Assembly (NCBI GenBank): GCA_023055355.1
Contig: JALJCS010000015.1
Location: 11,783,501-11,847,500, forward strand
Source: Agelaius tricolor
Lineage: Eukaryota > Chordata > Aves > Passeriformes > Icteridae
DNA length: 64,000 nt
Reading direction: 5' to 3'
Positions within the stretch are counted from its first letter, which is position 1; every line of letters begins with the position of its first letter. A program made the translations under genes and the position numbers. The notes under the pieces were generated by a model. The model saw only the letters and a list, made by a program, of their open reading frames with translations. It did not search any database and was not told the DNA's origin. This document shows positions 52,691-64,000 of this stretch, in pieces.

Positions 52691-55168
52691 TGCCTAAAAG
52701 CCTTTGCTTGGATGAATTGTTCTACTTAAGCTAATGACTTGGCAAAATATCATATCATAATACGAACAGAGAATGAAATGGATCTGCCTGTGCCAGTTAA
52801 AGCTAACAGTTTCAGACCCTGTGTGAGTTGAAAGCTGACTATATATATTAGAAAGATCCTTGCCTTCAGGACAGCCATGCAATCAAATGGAGCACAGGAC
52901 CTCAGTCCTGCACATATTTATTCATGCATATTGTTTACTGGAAGGGGCTTGTGAGTGTTGAGCTAACATACACACACATAACCAGGATGAGGGCCTAGCT
53001 TCCTTTTTAAATTCAGAGATGTAAATGTGTCTCATTTTGAACATTAAATAGGGTGTAAATCAAATAGGCTTGATCATTATTGAAGTGCTGAAAAGCTATC
53101 ATTCTGAAAAGAAGCATCTTGCTATTTTCTCCATAATGAAGCAGCAGACACAACATTATTAATGATAACTGTGTCTGGATTGTGCATTCAACCAAGATAA
53201 GAGTCAACATGTTTGGTAACATCAAAGAAAACCTGATACCTCAAGTATAAGAAGATTAGTATTTACAGTGATCTGTAGGGTTGGCAGTTCCAAGAAGTTG
53301 AACAGACAATGCCAGGAGGGACAATTAGTAATAAATTGGCACTGGGATTCTTTCCTGTGTTTGAAATCTGGCACTGAGCATAAACACACGTTTGAAGGTT
53401 TTGTTCAGAGCTTCCTGCTGCAGCCAGAGCGGGGCTCAGCAGAGTGAGAGTTGTTCCAACACGCTGGGAAAACCAAGACAGTTCTCTCATTGGCACTGAA
53501 AGGTGTCAGGTATTTTGTACAAAGGCTTCAAGGACAACATCTCCATCACATTCTGGGAGACTCACCCAATTCTTTTTGACATGCCACAGCAAAGCTATCG
53601 TGTGAAAGTTCAGGGATCCAGGGATTATTCTGCAGAACACACGGCTGGGCCATAAACCGTCCTGGAATCACATGGTACATGCCCACAGAATGAAGGGCTC
53701 TTTATGTTAATCCAAATTAAATTTTTAAAAGGCAGAGTAGAATAAAAATATCCGTTTTATTGTATTTATATTTACTTCTAATACCTCTTCACTGACCTCA
53801 GCACAAAAAATACGGACAGATCCCAAGTCACCCTTATTTATGTTTAGCTGTAGTTGCTGGAATTTACAGCCCTGCTTGGAGATGGGAAATTAGCTAAATA
53901 CTGCACATCAGTATTATATCAGCTGAATAGTTCACATCAGTGCATAATTTTCTTTATTTTGATTTAAGTGGCACTAGCAATGGTGAACACAGTAAAATAA
54001 TTTTAAAAGTATCCAGAAAAACAGGAAAGAGTGGAAAATTCCTACGCCTAATGCTCACCTTACTTGTGTTTGGCATAGCTCATTGTGAATGAAGCCAAAT
54101 CATCCTTACAAATTGATAAAGGTGAAACTAAACCACTGGAGATGGAAACCCAGGAATATTTCTGCTAAATTTGACATTTGCACCTCACATTATTATTGAA
54201 TGCTTTTATTATTGGATTACTTTCACTGCATAGCTCACTGAAATCAATAGGAGGTATTGATGGTATCGAGCCCTGGAAATTACCTTTTGATGGAACATCT
54301 TTACAACATGAAATGGATCTTCATGATATCTCTCTACAATAGATAAAGTGTCACTGGATCCAGTTACAGATGAGAAAATAGTTTAAGTGACCTGGACAAG
54401 GTACATGCTAGAGGTAACCAAATGCACATGCTAGAAAATTCTCTTTTCATTTAAGGCTAAAAGTCAAATAATTGGTAAATACATAGTATTGATTCTCCTT
54501 TTCATGTTCCTTCAAATATAAAAGCTGAACTATAATGACCAATGTGTCAATGTGAAACCTAGAAGGCTCTAAAAACACTGGCTGCACTATTAGCAAGCCA
54601 TATTTATTTCCTAACCCCCCTTTCATTTAGGCCAACATTGTCAAAGTTTTTCAGTACAAAACCCTCATAATGAAGAAACTATAAAGAAGTAGTGATGGGT
54701 TCATGATGTTACTGTAGTATGGGCCCATAAAGGATCAGAGATCTCTACAACAATTCTATATTAGTGGAGGAATCATGTATGTAGCTGCTTTTAATGTGAT
54801 TTGCAGACAGAAACAAGGACATTACTAGTTTGCAAAAGCATTTTAATTCAAAAATGTCCATGTTAGATAAATATTTTAAAAATACTTCATGAAGACACTA
54901 TTGATGTTTCCTTTTTCATCAGCAACTGAGCATGGAGAACAGGACCAAAGTTCATTTAAACTCTGGCATAGCACTAACTTCAGAATGCTTGAAAGGTTTA
55001 TATCAGGTTTCCCAGATTATATAAACTACAAAGCCACAATTACACAACTCATGGCTCTTTCCAAGATGATCCTAGTTATTACACAGTTATTACACTTTGT
55101 TTCTTTTTGGCTGAAACATATTAAATATTTGCCGGTGCAAAAGTGTGTTTATCTAGAGAAACAGCTAC
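52691..55168. other. intergenic DNA
   Basis: No gene or clear repeat is recognised. Short ORFs only. Confidence 0.5.
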
Positions 55169-55298
55169 AAAAGAAAAGAAAAGAAAAGAAAAGAAAAGAA
55201 AAGAAAAGAAAAGAAAAGAAAAGAAAAGAAAAGAAAAGAAAAGAAAAGAAAAGAAAAGAAAAGAAAAGAAAAGAAAAGAAAAGAAAAGAAAAGAAAAG

Positions 55299-55329
<31 letters not shown>

Positions 55330-55355
55330 GAAAAGAGAAAAGAAAAGAGAAAAAA
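55169..55355. repeat. (AAAAG)n pentanucleotide microsatellite
   Basis: About 30 uninterrupted AAAAG units run to about 55320. An imperfect tail follows with GAGAAAAGA variants. It creates spurious lysine-rich and phenylalanine-rich open frames on the two strands. Confidence 0.97.
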
Positions 55356-55359
55356 GCAA

Positions 55360-56050
55360 ACAACTTACAATAGCACAACTCTTTGCTTACAATTGAAATA
55401 TAAGATTCTGAGTTTACACTATTAAAAAGCATTCTAAGGAATTTATTTTGAAATACTGGTATAACATATAAATTTTTGGATTTGAAACTCATGTATCATG
55501 TTGTGTCTTCATCACTGCAGCATTAAAAGCTCCTGGGAAATGCAATATTATCAGCATCACTGCACACCATAACATCTAGGTCTAGGCATTGGAGAGGGGG
55601 TGATGGGTCAAACCTTTGCCACAGCTGAGATGTTTGGGTGAACAGCCCACAAAATCAATATGAACATTTGGGCCATATCTGAACAAATCAGCTGTAGTTC
55701 ATTTGCAAAACTCAGCTGAAGGATATGTTAAGAACAGCATTTCTCACATGAGGTTTCAGTAATTCTGCCTTTGTTATGGATACGTCTGTAACAGCCCTTT
55801 GGTATTTGGGTAGAAATCCAAGTAGAGTGTTCAGAAATGTGTAGCATTTAATATGAATCAAAGTACTCTGATAAAAAAACAGTTTGGCCCTTTGCTGCTT
55901 CTTAGGTTTCCATCTATTAAGTGACCAGGTTTCTCCATCTGCCAGCACAAGTTACATTGTTTAAGTACAACAGAGCATTTCTGGGGAAATCTTGTGCTGC
56001 CCATCTCAGCAGGTATTAAACTTCCTTATTGGACAGTTTAGGAGCTCATC
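55360..56050. other. intergenic DNA
   Basis: Nothing recognised apart from short ORFs. Confidence 0.5.
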
Positions 56051-56073
56051 ATATTTGACCATTGGTCAAATAT
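56051..56073. promoter_or_regulatory. perfect 23-bp palindrome
   Basis: ATATTTGACCA and its exact reverse complement flank a single T. The core TGACC-AT-TGGTCA contains everted GGTCA half-sites of the type bound by nuclear receptors and an ATTGG/CCAAT-like centre. An 11-bp perfect arm with a 1-nt spacer is unlikely in any given place by chance. The function is inferred. Confidence 0.45.
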
Positions 56074-57549
56074 AAGATGGACCCAGCGTGAAAATGCGTG
56101 ACTAAAAAAAGCCTTTAATTAATGATATAATACAAATCTAATTGAACTTTACTGCTTGAACCTTTCCCCATTGCAGGGTCAAACAAGAACTCAATTTAAA
56201 CATCGTCAAATTTCAAGAATATTTGGATTCAGCTCCAGTTTTGGATCTAAACTGGATGGCTTTGATCCACTTGTTACAAAGTCTGATCTCATCCTGGATA
56301 AGAAGTAGCATTACTCAATAAGGAGAGTTAATACTGGAACTGTGACATTGGGAAAACCTGCTTGACAAGCAAGCTTGTTTAACCAACAGAAATAGGTTGC
56401 CAAGATCATAAGCCAGGGAACAGTTTAACAAAAATCAATGAAGAAATTACAAGTGACTAATAAATTCACACAATGAGTATAAGCAGCTGAAACTAGAGAA
56501 GAACCAGAGATAGAGACTGTAAACATTTTGCACAGAGGGTGGAACCTTGCCATTGCTGCACCTGTAAAACCACAACCTCATCACTTTCTTAAAGTGATTG
56601 GGTTCCACCTGGTTAAAACCTAGGTGATTTAACAATATCTGCAGGAGGTGATTGTTGATGGTTTAATTGCTAGTCTACTTTTCTTTGCAAGTTTGACTTT
56701 AATCTGTTTATCATCACCTAAATAGAAGTGTCTGACAGAAGGTCCCTCTTTTTAATACCACAATTGCACCTCACAAAACCAGAGCATGAACACAGTAAGT
56801 CACAGAAACAGCAAGGAAACAGAAATGCCCTGATCCTAAGCAGAGAGGTGATTTACTAGAAAGGTGTTGCACAGATGAAAAAAGTAAAAAGTTAAGTTTT
56901 CTTTTGGAGACTTTGAGATTTTTGTCTTCCCACAACATTTATGGAAATCAATGAGCAACAGCTATGGCATGAGCCAAGGTATTTTGTTCTTCTGTCCTGT
57001 TGAGAGGTCAAGGTGTGAGCAGTGGTTAAGAGTGAGCATTCTTCTGTCCTACAGGTGCTACAACTTCATAAGTTTGATTTAACTTTGTGTTCCTGACCCT
57101 TAGGTCTCCATGCTGTAATAGATATTGCACAACATTTGCCTTGGTTGGAAGGATGGAGAAGGTGACCACAATGGACAGCTTGCTCAGTAAAAACACAGCA
57201 TTCCATGCAGAACTCCATTAAATATGAGATTACTTTTTAATGTTGTTTTTGCATGCCCTACATGGATATATTTCACCCTGCACCGAGGCTGTGCCATCTA
57301 CAGTTACGTGGCCTCTCTGCTGGTATGACCCGCGGCGTGCAGGGACCTGCCCTGTGGAAACGCCGTTGTCTCACCCCACAAGGATGCAGCAGCTTGAGTG
57401 ATGATCCCTGCTAACCTGTTAGGTCAGCATTATCCTACAGCAAAAGTAGGGCTGGGACAGTCAGGTACCTGTTACTCAGCAAGCCACACCACTACAATTA
57501 ATACAGAACAAATCAGTGAATAAAATGGCTGCAGGCACTAAAACGCAGG
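56074..57549. other. intergenic DNA with a cluster of small inverted repeats
   Basis: An 8-bp inverted repeat with a 3-nt loop (ATCACTTT-ctt-AAAGTGAT) lies at about 56579-56597. It is followed by CACCTGGTTAAAACCTAGGTG, also nearly self-complementary. No gene is recognised. A locally GC-richer patch with CpGs is at about 57285-57370. Confidence 0.45.
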
Positions 57550-58287
57550 ATGAGGTTAAAAAAAGGACGGCACTCTGGTTGCAGCACAAGGGCAAAAGAA
57601 AAATGTTTGCTATATTTAATACATCTAAATTCATTCTGTGTATATGTCCCAGCCTCTGGAAATTCGAATAAGCCATATGTCAGCTGTTTCCTGAAACTCT
57701 TGGTAGCACTGGATATGCCCACTGCATGCTCTCCTTATCAGGACATTTCCATCTCACGTACCCAATACCATCTCTGGAAGCTTTCCCCAATTGATTTAGT
57801 AACAGTTGAAACTTGCTACCAGTCATTAGACAAGTTTGTTTGGATCATATGGCAGAGTCTCAGAGCTGTCTGGAGCATGTTCAGGGACACAAGGAGCCTG
57901 GGGGGCCTTCCCCAGACCCCAGTGAAGGGACTGGGGACCTGTGAACAGCACTGCCCACCTGAACAGCCCTGCCCACCTGAACAGCCCTGCCCAGCTCTGA
58001 ACAACCCCTTGTACATGAAGAATCACTTCAGATTCAGAGAATGCTGTGATGAACACAGGCCACAGTCACTTCTCCCCTACCTTACCAAAAAGGTGTTATC
58101 AAAGGTTTCTGAATCTCACCATTGCAACAGCACTAACAAAAATGTCATTTCCTTGCATTTCTCATCAAAGGCTCATTTTCTAATAGAAGGGGAAATACTC
58201 TCTGCTTGGGATGTTACAATGACAACAGCAAGCATATACACAGCTATAAATTTGACTCTAAAACACGTTGAAAGGTTAGATTTGTAA
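57550..58287 (+). CDS. isolated 245-codon ORF of unknown status
   Basis: The ORF begins with an ATG that has A at -3 and ends in TAA. It is the longest open frame outside GC-rich or microsatellite DNA. It includes an in-frame 18-bp repeat (57943-57996) encoding three copies of a Pro/Glu/Gln/Cys-rich hexapeptide. I recognise no domain, signal peptide or transmembrane segment, and the composition is unremarkable. An AATAAA occurs 455 nt downstream (58743). It could be a chance frame, an orphan gene or a decayed exon. I give chance the higher weight. Confidence 0.18.
   Translation: MRLKKGRHSGCSTRAKEKCLLYLIHLNSFCVYVPASGNSNKPYVSCFLKLLVALDMPTACSPYQDISISRTQYHLWKLSPIDLVTVETCYQSLDKFVWIIWQSLRAVWSMFRDTRSLGGLPQTPVKGLGTCEQHCPPEQPCPPEQPCPALNNPLYMKNHFRFRECCDEHRPQSLLPYLTKKVLSKVSESHHCNSTNKNVISLHFSSKAHFLIEGEILSAWDVTMTTASIYTAINLTLKHVERLDL
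57943..57996. repeat. 18-bp tandem repeat, three units
   Basis: Units start at 57943, 57961 and 57979 with GAACAGCCCTGCCCACCT and one change each in the first and third. The period is a multiple of three and keeps the surrounding frame open. Confidence 0.92.
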
Positions 58288-58489
58288 AAATGTAGGCAAT
58301 TTGACACCTCTAGATCACAGCAAACACAAGGCAGCAAAACTGAGCTTCCAGACCGTCAGTTAATTCCAGGCTCCTAAAAGTGTCTCTTGGAAACTATTTC
58401 CACAGAGAGCAAAATGACTAATGTAATTGGAAACACTGGAGAATCAATGGGGAATGAAAGAGGATAAAGAGAGGCGGAAAATACACACC

Positions 58490-58785
58490 AAGATGCACAA
58501 ATAGACATACAGTATAATTAGCTTCAGTCTATTGTATAACAGAGTCATAACAAATGACTCAGCTCCTTAGGTGGTGTAATTAGACTTCAGTGGACCAACC
58601 CCAATTTACAGCAGCTGATAATTATGATATATAATTATATGGACTGATTCTGATCTGTATAAATTATTAGTAAACTTCAATGAGGGCAATAAGGTCAATC
58701 CAGTGAAAAAATTGTGCAAGTGAGATACAAATCAGATGTCCAATAAAATAATGAAGCATCTTATGTTCACACAGCTGCTCTTACC
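58490..58785. promoter_or_regulatory. candidate conserved noncoding element
   Basis: Dense homeodomain-type sites: GTATAATTAGC (near 58513), TGTAATTAGAC (near 58578) and GATAATTATGATATATAATTA (58617-58638, nearly palindromic). TGACTCAGC (58555, AP-1/MARE-like) lies between them. No ORF or simple repeat is present. Confidence 0.4.
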
Positions 58786-61700
58786 TCAGGCATTTTTTAA
58801 AATGAACCTTATGTGGACAGGAATTGCTTGGGGGTCCATTCAGATGTGGTCATTTCTGTGATGCCACTCAGCAGCTCTTGACTAGTTGCAGAAACTTTAT
58901 ATGCTCTATGGGAATGGTGGGGCAGAGAAATGTTACATCCATTTGGAAGTGCAGGGGAAAGATTATCTCGGAGGAAGAAATTGGCCATGCCTGATTTAGG
59001 ACAGGCTATGGCACCTGATTGCTACGTGCTTTCAAAATGCATCACCCAACAACCCGCTGGGAGCTCAGCGACTCCTGCCAACCGAAACCATCAACCCCTA
59101 AAACAGCACAGGCGTGGGTAGAGCTGCCTGCAGTTCTCCTAAGATCTCCAGTATGAAATGAGTACAGAGACACACCTTAGACCCCATCTCTAATATTTAT
59201 GCCTGTCTGTGTATCCTGCCTATTAGTAAAAAACACAAAGAGAACTCCAGAATAAGCTGCTGGATTTGGTATATTGCTGGCTGTGAAAGCAAGCCAGGGT
59301 TCCTCCAAGAGCAGATAACAAGCATGTCAGGAACTGCTTCTGATGTCAAATCCATGTCCTTATAGCTGACCTCATTAAAGGCTCTATCATGCTCCTACTG
59401 AAACCAATGGCAATGACTTCTGCAGTTTGCTGTGGGATGTCTATGTACTAGTCAGCCTTGAAAGTCAAAAAATGCTTGGCTGTTTCGCTGTCTGCCACTT
59501 TCACCAGAATTCTTGATGTGTTTTGGAGAGGCCTGAGGTCTCTGCAAGCACAGATGTAGCTTCAGGGAGTGCCCCAGCACCAGGTTGGGCTGCTAGGCCA
59601 TTGCCTGACACTGCTTTCAGAACAACATCTTTTCACAGCCACTGTCTGAAATGAACACTATTCCCCATCCAAGTGTTCTGATCCCTAAACTTCACCCCAC
59701 TGGGGTGGTGTACTGAGCTGGTACTGCCTTGGCTCCCAGCACATGGCAGCTCTGCACTCCCTAAGGCACAGCTGCACCTCTGTCTGCTGCAAGGGCTTTG
59801 TACTTGGAGTTAACACACGTGTGCCACCATCTCTCCTTCACCTTCTTCCTCTCCAAAAGAGGTGCCAAGACAGGTGAGAAGAGACAGCAGAGTGAAGTTT
59901 CTCACACTCAATGTGAAAGAGGGAGCTGGGAAGTCAGGGAACTGAAAAGAAAAAGCAGCAGCAAAGTAAAGCTGCTGCACCTCCCCTCACCTCTCCTGTC
60001 CCCACTCAAGTGTAAAGAAGCACTGGGCCGGGAAAAAACTACAGCCCAAATCTCCTGATAAATCAGAGCTTCTCTGGAGGGAGAAGCAACTAAAAAGGAA
60101 TGTAAATGATCTTTGACCAATGACTTTTGTCTAGTTGTGGTTTCTGGTACGGCATCTGTGGTTTCTTGTTCGGAACGGTAATGAGTGTGTGTACAGCAAT
60201 GTGTTCAATGTGCACAGTGCTGAGAGATTAGAGAGTGAAGGATGGCATGGGACATGTCAATATGGATTTGCAATGATCAAAGGAGGCTGTCTCTTCTGGG
60301 CACAAGTCTGGGTTGGGTTACAGCAAAGGAAAAATGTGAAGTGCTTCTTAATGTGTTTTCTCTGTATTCTCTGCTCTAGGATCACCGTAAATGGAAGAAC
60401 ATCTTCTTCCCTAATAATCTATTTCCTGCATGTGGCTTCCCCAATAAATATATTAAAGTTTTGTTTGAACTGCACAGTTTTCTAGGAAAACAGGCTTGCC
60501 ATTGTTTAAAACGAAAATACTCACAAATGCTATTTAAAAACTAAAGCAAGGCTATGCACATATCTTTGCTCTGTCTAGTTATCAGCCATGAATCTTGTAC
60601 TTAGGTAATTATTAGAGGTTTCTTTTTTAAAGAGATGATTTACTTACCCTGTATCCCTGCCAGATTTTCTTTCTTTTTTTAATATTTGAATTTTACACAT
60701 TAAGTAGGGCATGCTCATTTTTCTTCTGCTTCTGCCCTCTTTTGAGTTATGAATCCCTTCAGTGAGTAATGAGCAGTTGGCAACTTTTATGCATAAGAAA
60801 GAAGATTCAATGAATTCCAAATATGCTACACGGATGCTCCTTCTTCTACATAAAAAGTATAACATTTTTATGAATTGGGCCCACGATGATCTGGCATTAA
60901 ATCACTGCCCCCTTTCTTCTCTGTGCTCTATTTATGCTCAGGGGACGTGCAGTCGCAACGTATTATAAATTCAGCAGAATTACTAATTAAAAAACCTACT
61001 GTACAAAAATAGAACAAAGGGTGGAATTAGAGCCAACAGGATCTGAGCCAGTGCAGTGGTCCTGGGGAAATGGTCTGGGCTGCAAGGCAGGTGATCTGAT
61101 CCTCATCTGGGATTAACTAACGGAGCTCTCTTGCTTCAGATGATTTACAGTCCTACAAACCAAGCCCCTCTGCAGACTTCTGGCAGCGGGTGCCAGCAGG
61201 GCTCCTGGCCTCCTGTTTCCCATTCCTTCCCAAAGGGATGAGCAGCTCCCATTGGCGCCATGAGAACTGGAGCCTGCAGGAAATGAGCAGCACCTCTGGT
61301 CTTGCTTGTTGGATTGCCAGACAGAGACCATGGGAGATTTCCGCTGAAGAAAAGGTTTTGCACCATACAGTGACCAGCAATCTAGGAATTGTGCTGTTGG
61401 GCACTCTGCAGCACTGTGAGAGCATGGCCTGGCCAGCAGAGACATGGGAAAAGAGAATCCAAACAAGTTCATAGTTGCTCTTCTCCTGCTAACTTTCTTA
61501 ACCATCTGCTCTAAAATGGAAGTATTCAATATCAGGGCAAAACAGTAACTCTAGAAAAGCAAAACATGCAAGGTGTGCAGTGGAGAAATCCTTCTTTCCC
61601 CACTTCCAAATATAAAACAGCACCCTACAAACAGAAACAATAAAGGCTGAAAGATGCATGGAAGTTTGTTGGTATGTATTAAAACAGCACCTCTTGGATA

Positions 61701-64000
61701 TTGCATGTGGGCAGACACTGAGCTGACCAGTGCATCCAAGGAAAGTATGCCTTCCTTCTGTCAAGAGTCCTCAAAAATAATTATATAGGAGTCATATTAG
61801 CAAAGAAGTGTCCCTGAGATGATCTAAGCTCCAACAGAACTAGGAAAAATATCCTCTTGGAAATTAAAAGTGGAAAAAAAATTTAATTCATCTTGCAACT
61901 TTCTCTGCACAGTCAAATCTCTCAGTTTCTCTGGTGACTTAGTGGGTCCTGTACTCACACAGAAACCCTCCTGGCACCAGGGAAAAGCAGTGAATCAAAT
62001 GGCTTCCTCCGTCAGGAAAGGGAGTGAACATAGGTTTTGTAGAGACAAATAAAAATTGTAACAAGAGCCTTAATCATTACCTCAGACTGCACAAATAAAA
62101 AGACACTTAGCACCAGCTCTGCTTGATAGGCAAGGAGGCTTTACTGTCCCATGCTGTCAGTCTCACTCTTGATATAGCAGCATTCAAACCATTTTTGCAT
62201 TGTGGCTCAGCTTCTGAACTAATGTGCAGGTTAACCATAAACAATTTCAGCCCACTTTAAACCTCTGTGCTGTAGGAATCAGTGGCTCAGCAGCTAATTC
62301 ACAAATGGCTCAGTTGACCATGCAGTGGGGACACTGCAGATAGCTGAGGGCAGTGACCTCGTCACTCAACCTCAGCTAATCTGTCCCCATTTGCCAGAGA
62401 CAAGGAAGAAAGAACACAAAAAAGAAAGGGCTACTGTCTGATGTCCCTTACAATTCAGCATCACACATGCCAAAGTAAGCAGTTCTCCAGAATCAGAAAA
62501 TGAGTTAAAAGTCACAAAACTTAAAAGCGTTTCTGGATTCTTAGGTAAGCCTGGTAAGCTCACAGGGTTCCTTTACTGAAGTGTTTTGCTATGACTCTGA
62601 ACTGAGAGCCCACACTCTTCCAGAATTTCCTGACTTGTCACATAGCTCAGCCTTTGGCAGAGAAGCTACTGAAGCCAAACAGCACAGATCATACCTAAGT
62701 GTTTGCTATGAGATACATGCACAACCCATTTCTCTCATTGCAAAGAAGTTTCACTTACATTCTGAATTTATATTTCCCTGTGTTTTCTTTTTTTTCCATC
62801 TAAGTTCAGTCCAAAAATCTAATATATTGTAATAGAAATAACTGGATAGAACCCTGCCAGAACTACGAGAGGCACACAGGCACAGGGCTTCTGCACCCAG
62901 CAACATGCAGATCATCTGGAAATGATGCTGCTAATCAGCCCAGGGCATGGGGCACTGAGTCCTTCCCAAATTAATTTATTAAGTACTTAATGGAGCTCTG
63001 CTAATGGGCAGAAGCTTCAGAAGGAAAGCAGCAGAGGTGATCCTGCCACCCAAGTCTGCCTCTCTGATGCCTTATGGCACTGGACAAGTCTCTACCCCTT
63101 CTGGCTATCAGCCCTCCCACACTTATTCTCTTGGCTGAGGAACAGGCATTCCTAGGGAAGGGACTCCTGTTGCACTCAGGCAGGTGGGACCTCTGGACTG
63201 GCTGAAAGGTGACATTCTGCATAATATTCTTGGTCACACCTGTGTGAACCTGGAATAGCCAAGACCAGTGGAGTTTCTTTAGGTCTCTATGATTTAGGCT
63301 GAGATCTCTATAATTTCCACTTCTAGACATCCATGATCCAGATCTCCATCTCTAGATTTCCATGCTCTGGATTCACCATCCAGTCATCCAAACTCCTCTG
63401 CTTAACCACCCCAAAACCTTCAGCTTGCTCAGGGAAAGGGGTTTAACCCATGCAAGGGAGTCAACTTCCTATGAACGATTTCTTACTCCATTAATAATAC
63501 AATCTCTTCACCTCTTATATTACCAATCTGTCATCTACCTCTGTGCTCCCTTATTATAAAAAAAAGTCATTTGCTGTAGTCCAGATGAGCAGCACAGCCC
63601 TTTGGACAAGCTTTTGCCATTTTGGTCTCTCCCTGCTGCACGACACGTGGCTCACATCTCCCCTGTTTGCCTGGACACCAAGTAGTCACTCAAGTGCTCC
63701 TGAGCACTCTGCATTTTGGAGAATGATGCCTTTTTGAAAACTCCCTCTCCCATCAGTGTAGCTTGGAAAAGCCAGACAGCTGGACCTACTTTAGTGTAAT
63801 TTAGCTGAGATGTCAGCCCTCTTAAGGAGGAAAACACTACTCAGTGTGAATAAAAGTGGCACCATCTGTTCCAACGCGCAGAGACCTTTGCAGCATGGCC
63901 TGAAGGTCGAACCCTGCTGGACTCCGAATCAGAAAGTGCTGTAGCCCACGTAGCTGTAAATGGAGAGTGCTCTGGCAAATCCCTCCATTGAGCACTGCTC
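58786..64000. other. intergenic DNA
   Basis: No gene is recognised. ORFs up to about 138 codons (61113-61529 minus) show no known motif. A loose, degenerate repetition of CCATGATCCAGATCTCC-like segments lies at about 63280-63385. The last 140 bp contain a tRNA-like T-loop string that does not fold into a tRNA by eye. Confidence 0.45.

Noticed and set aside
54889..55492. Lys-rich (+) and Phe-rich (-) open frames
   Set aside because: Produced by the AAAAG microsatellite.
63900..63960. tRNA-like GGTCGAACCCTGC string
   Set aside because: The arms do not pair into a cloverleaf on either strand by eye. A tRNA-derived SINE is possible but no body was recognised.
1..64000. CRISPR arrays, insertion sequences, operons, viral genes or toxin genes
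   Set aside because: None seen. The window is vertebrate nuclear DNA with one spliced homeobox gene, and the tandem repeats lack unique spacers.

Overview
The window looks like avian genomic DNA, possibly from a songbird, although the order of bird cannot be fixed from sequence alone. The evidence is a 5'-truncated chicken-repeat-1 (CR1) LINE with its typical 3' end, very low repeat density otherwise, strong CpG islands, and a protein close to vertebrate IRX5. There are no bacterial, phage, CRISPR, IS or operon features. The one confident protein-coding gene is IRX5, an Iroquois-class TALE homeobox transcription factor on the + strand with three coding exons (18424-18672, 19899-20304, 20552-21318; 473 codons).

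Layout. 1-9.9 kb is AT-rich intergenic DNA. 9.9-16.7 kb holds a candidate minus-strand transcript that starts in the IRX5 CpG island and runs away from it. Good splice sites define a CpG-island first exon, two internal exons and an end exon with an AATAAA signal. Its position and orientation are those of the mammalian lncRNA CRNDE, and a 74-codon small ORF runs across the predicted junctions. 16.0-28.1 kb is a chain of CpG-rich islands broken by AT-rich, motif-dense blocks. It contains the IRX5 promoter (about 17.75-17.9 kb), the gene, its 3' UTR (to about 22.0 kb), and four or five more GC-rich blocks with no recognisable gene. This resembles a Polycomb-type unmethylated valley around a developmental regulator.

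28-64 kb is a gene desert on the 3' side of IRX5, which in other vertebrates lies towards IRX6. It contains probable conserved noncoding elements (best at 28.2-29.2, 31.0-31.5, 52.0-52.7 and 58.5-58.8 kb). It also has one clear CR1 copy (32.14-32.77 kb), two degenerate retrotransposon remnants, several microsatellites, a perfect 23-bp palindrome (56051-56073) and an isolated ATG-started 245-codon ORF (57550-58287) of unknown status. Neither IRX3 nor IRX6 is in the window.

How the parts fit. IRX5 and the candidate divergent RNA would share one CpG-island promoter domain, and the flanking noncoding blocks are the natural candidates for its developmental enhancers. Conservation, transcription and methylation could not be tested here, so every regulatory and ncRNA call rests on sequence signals only.
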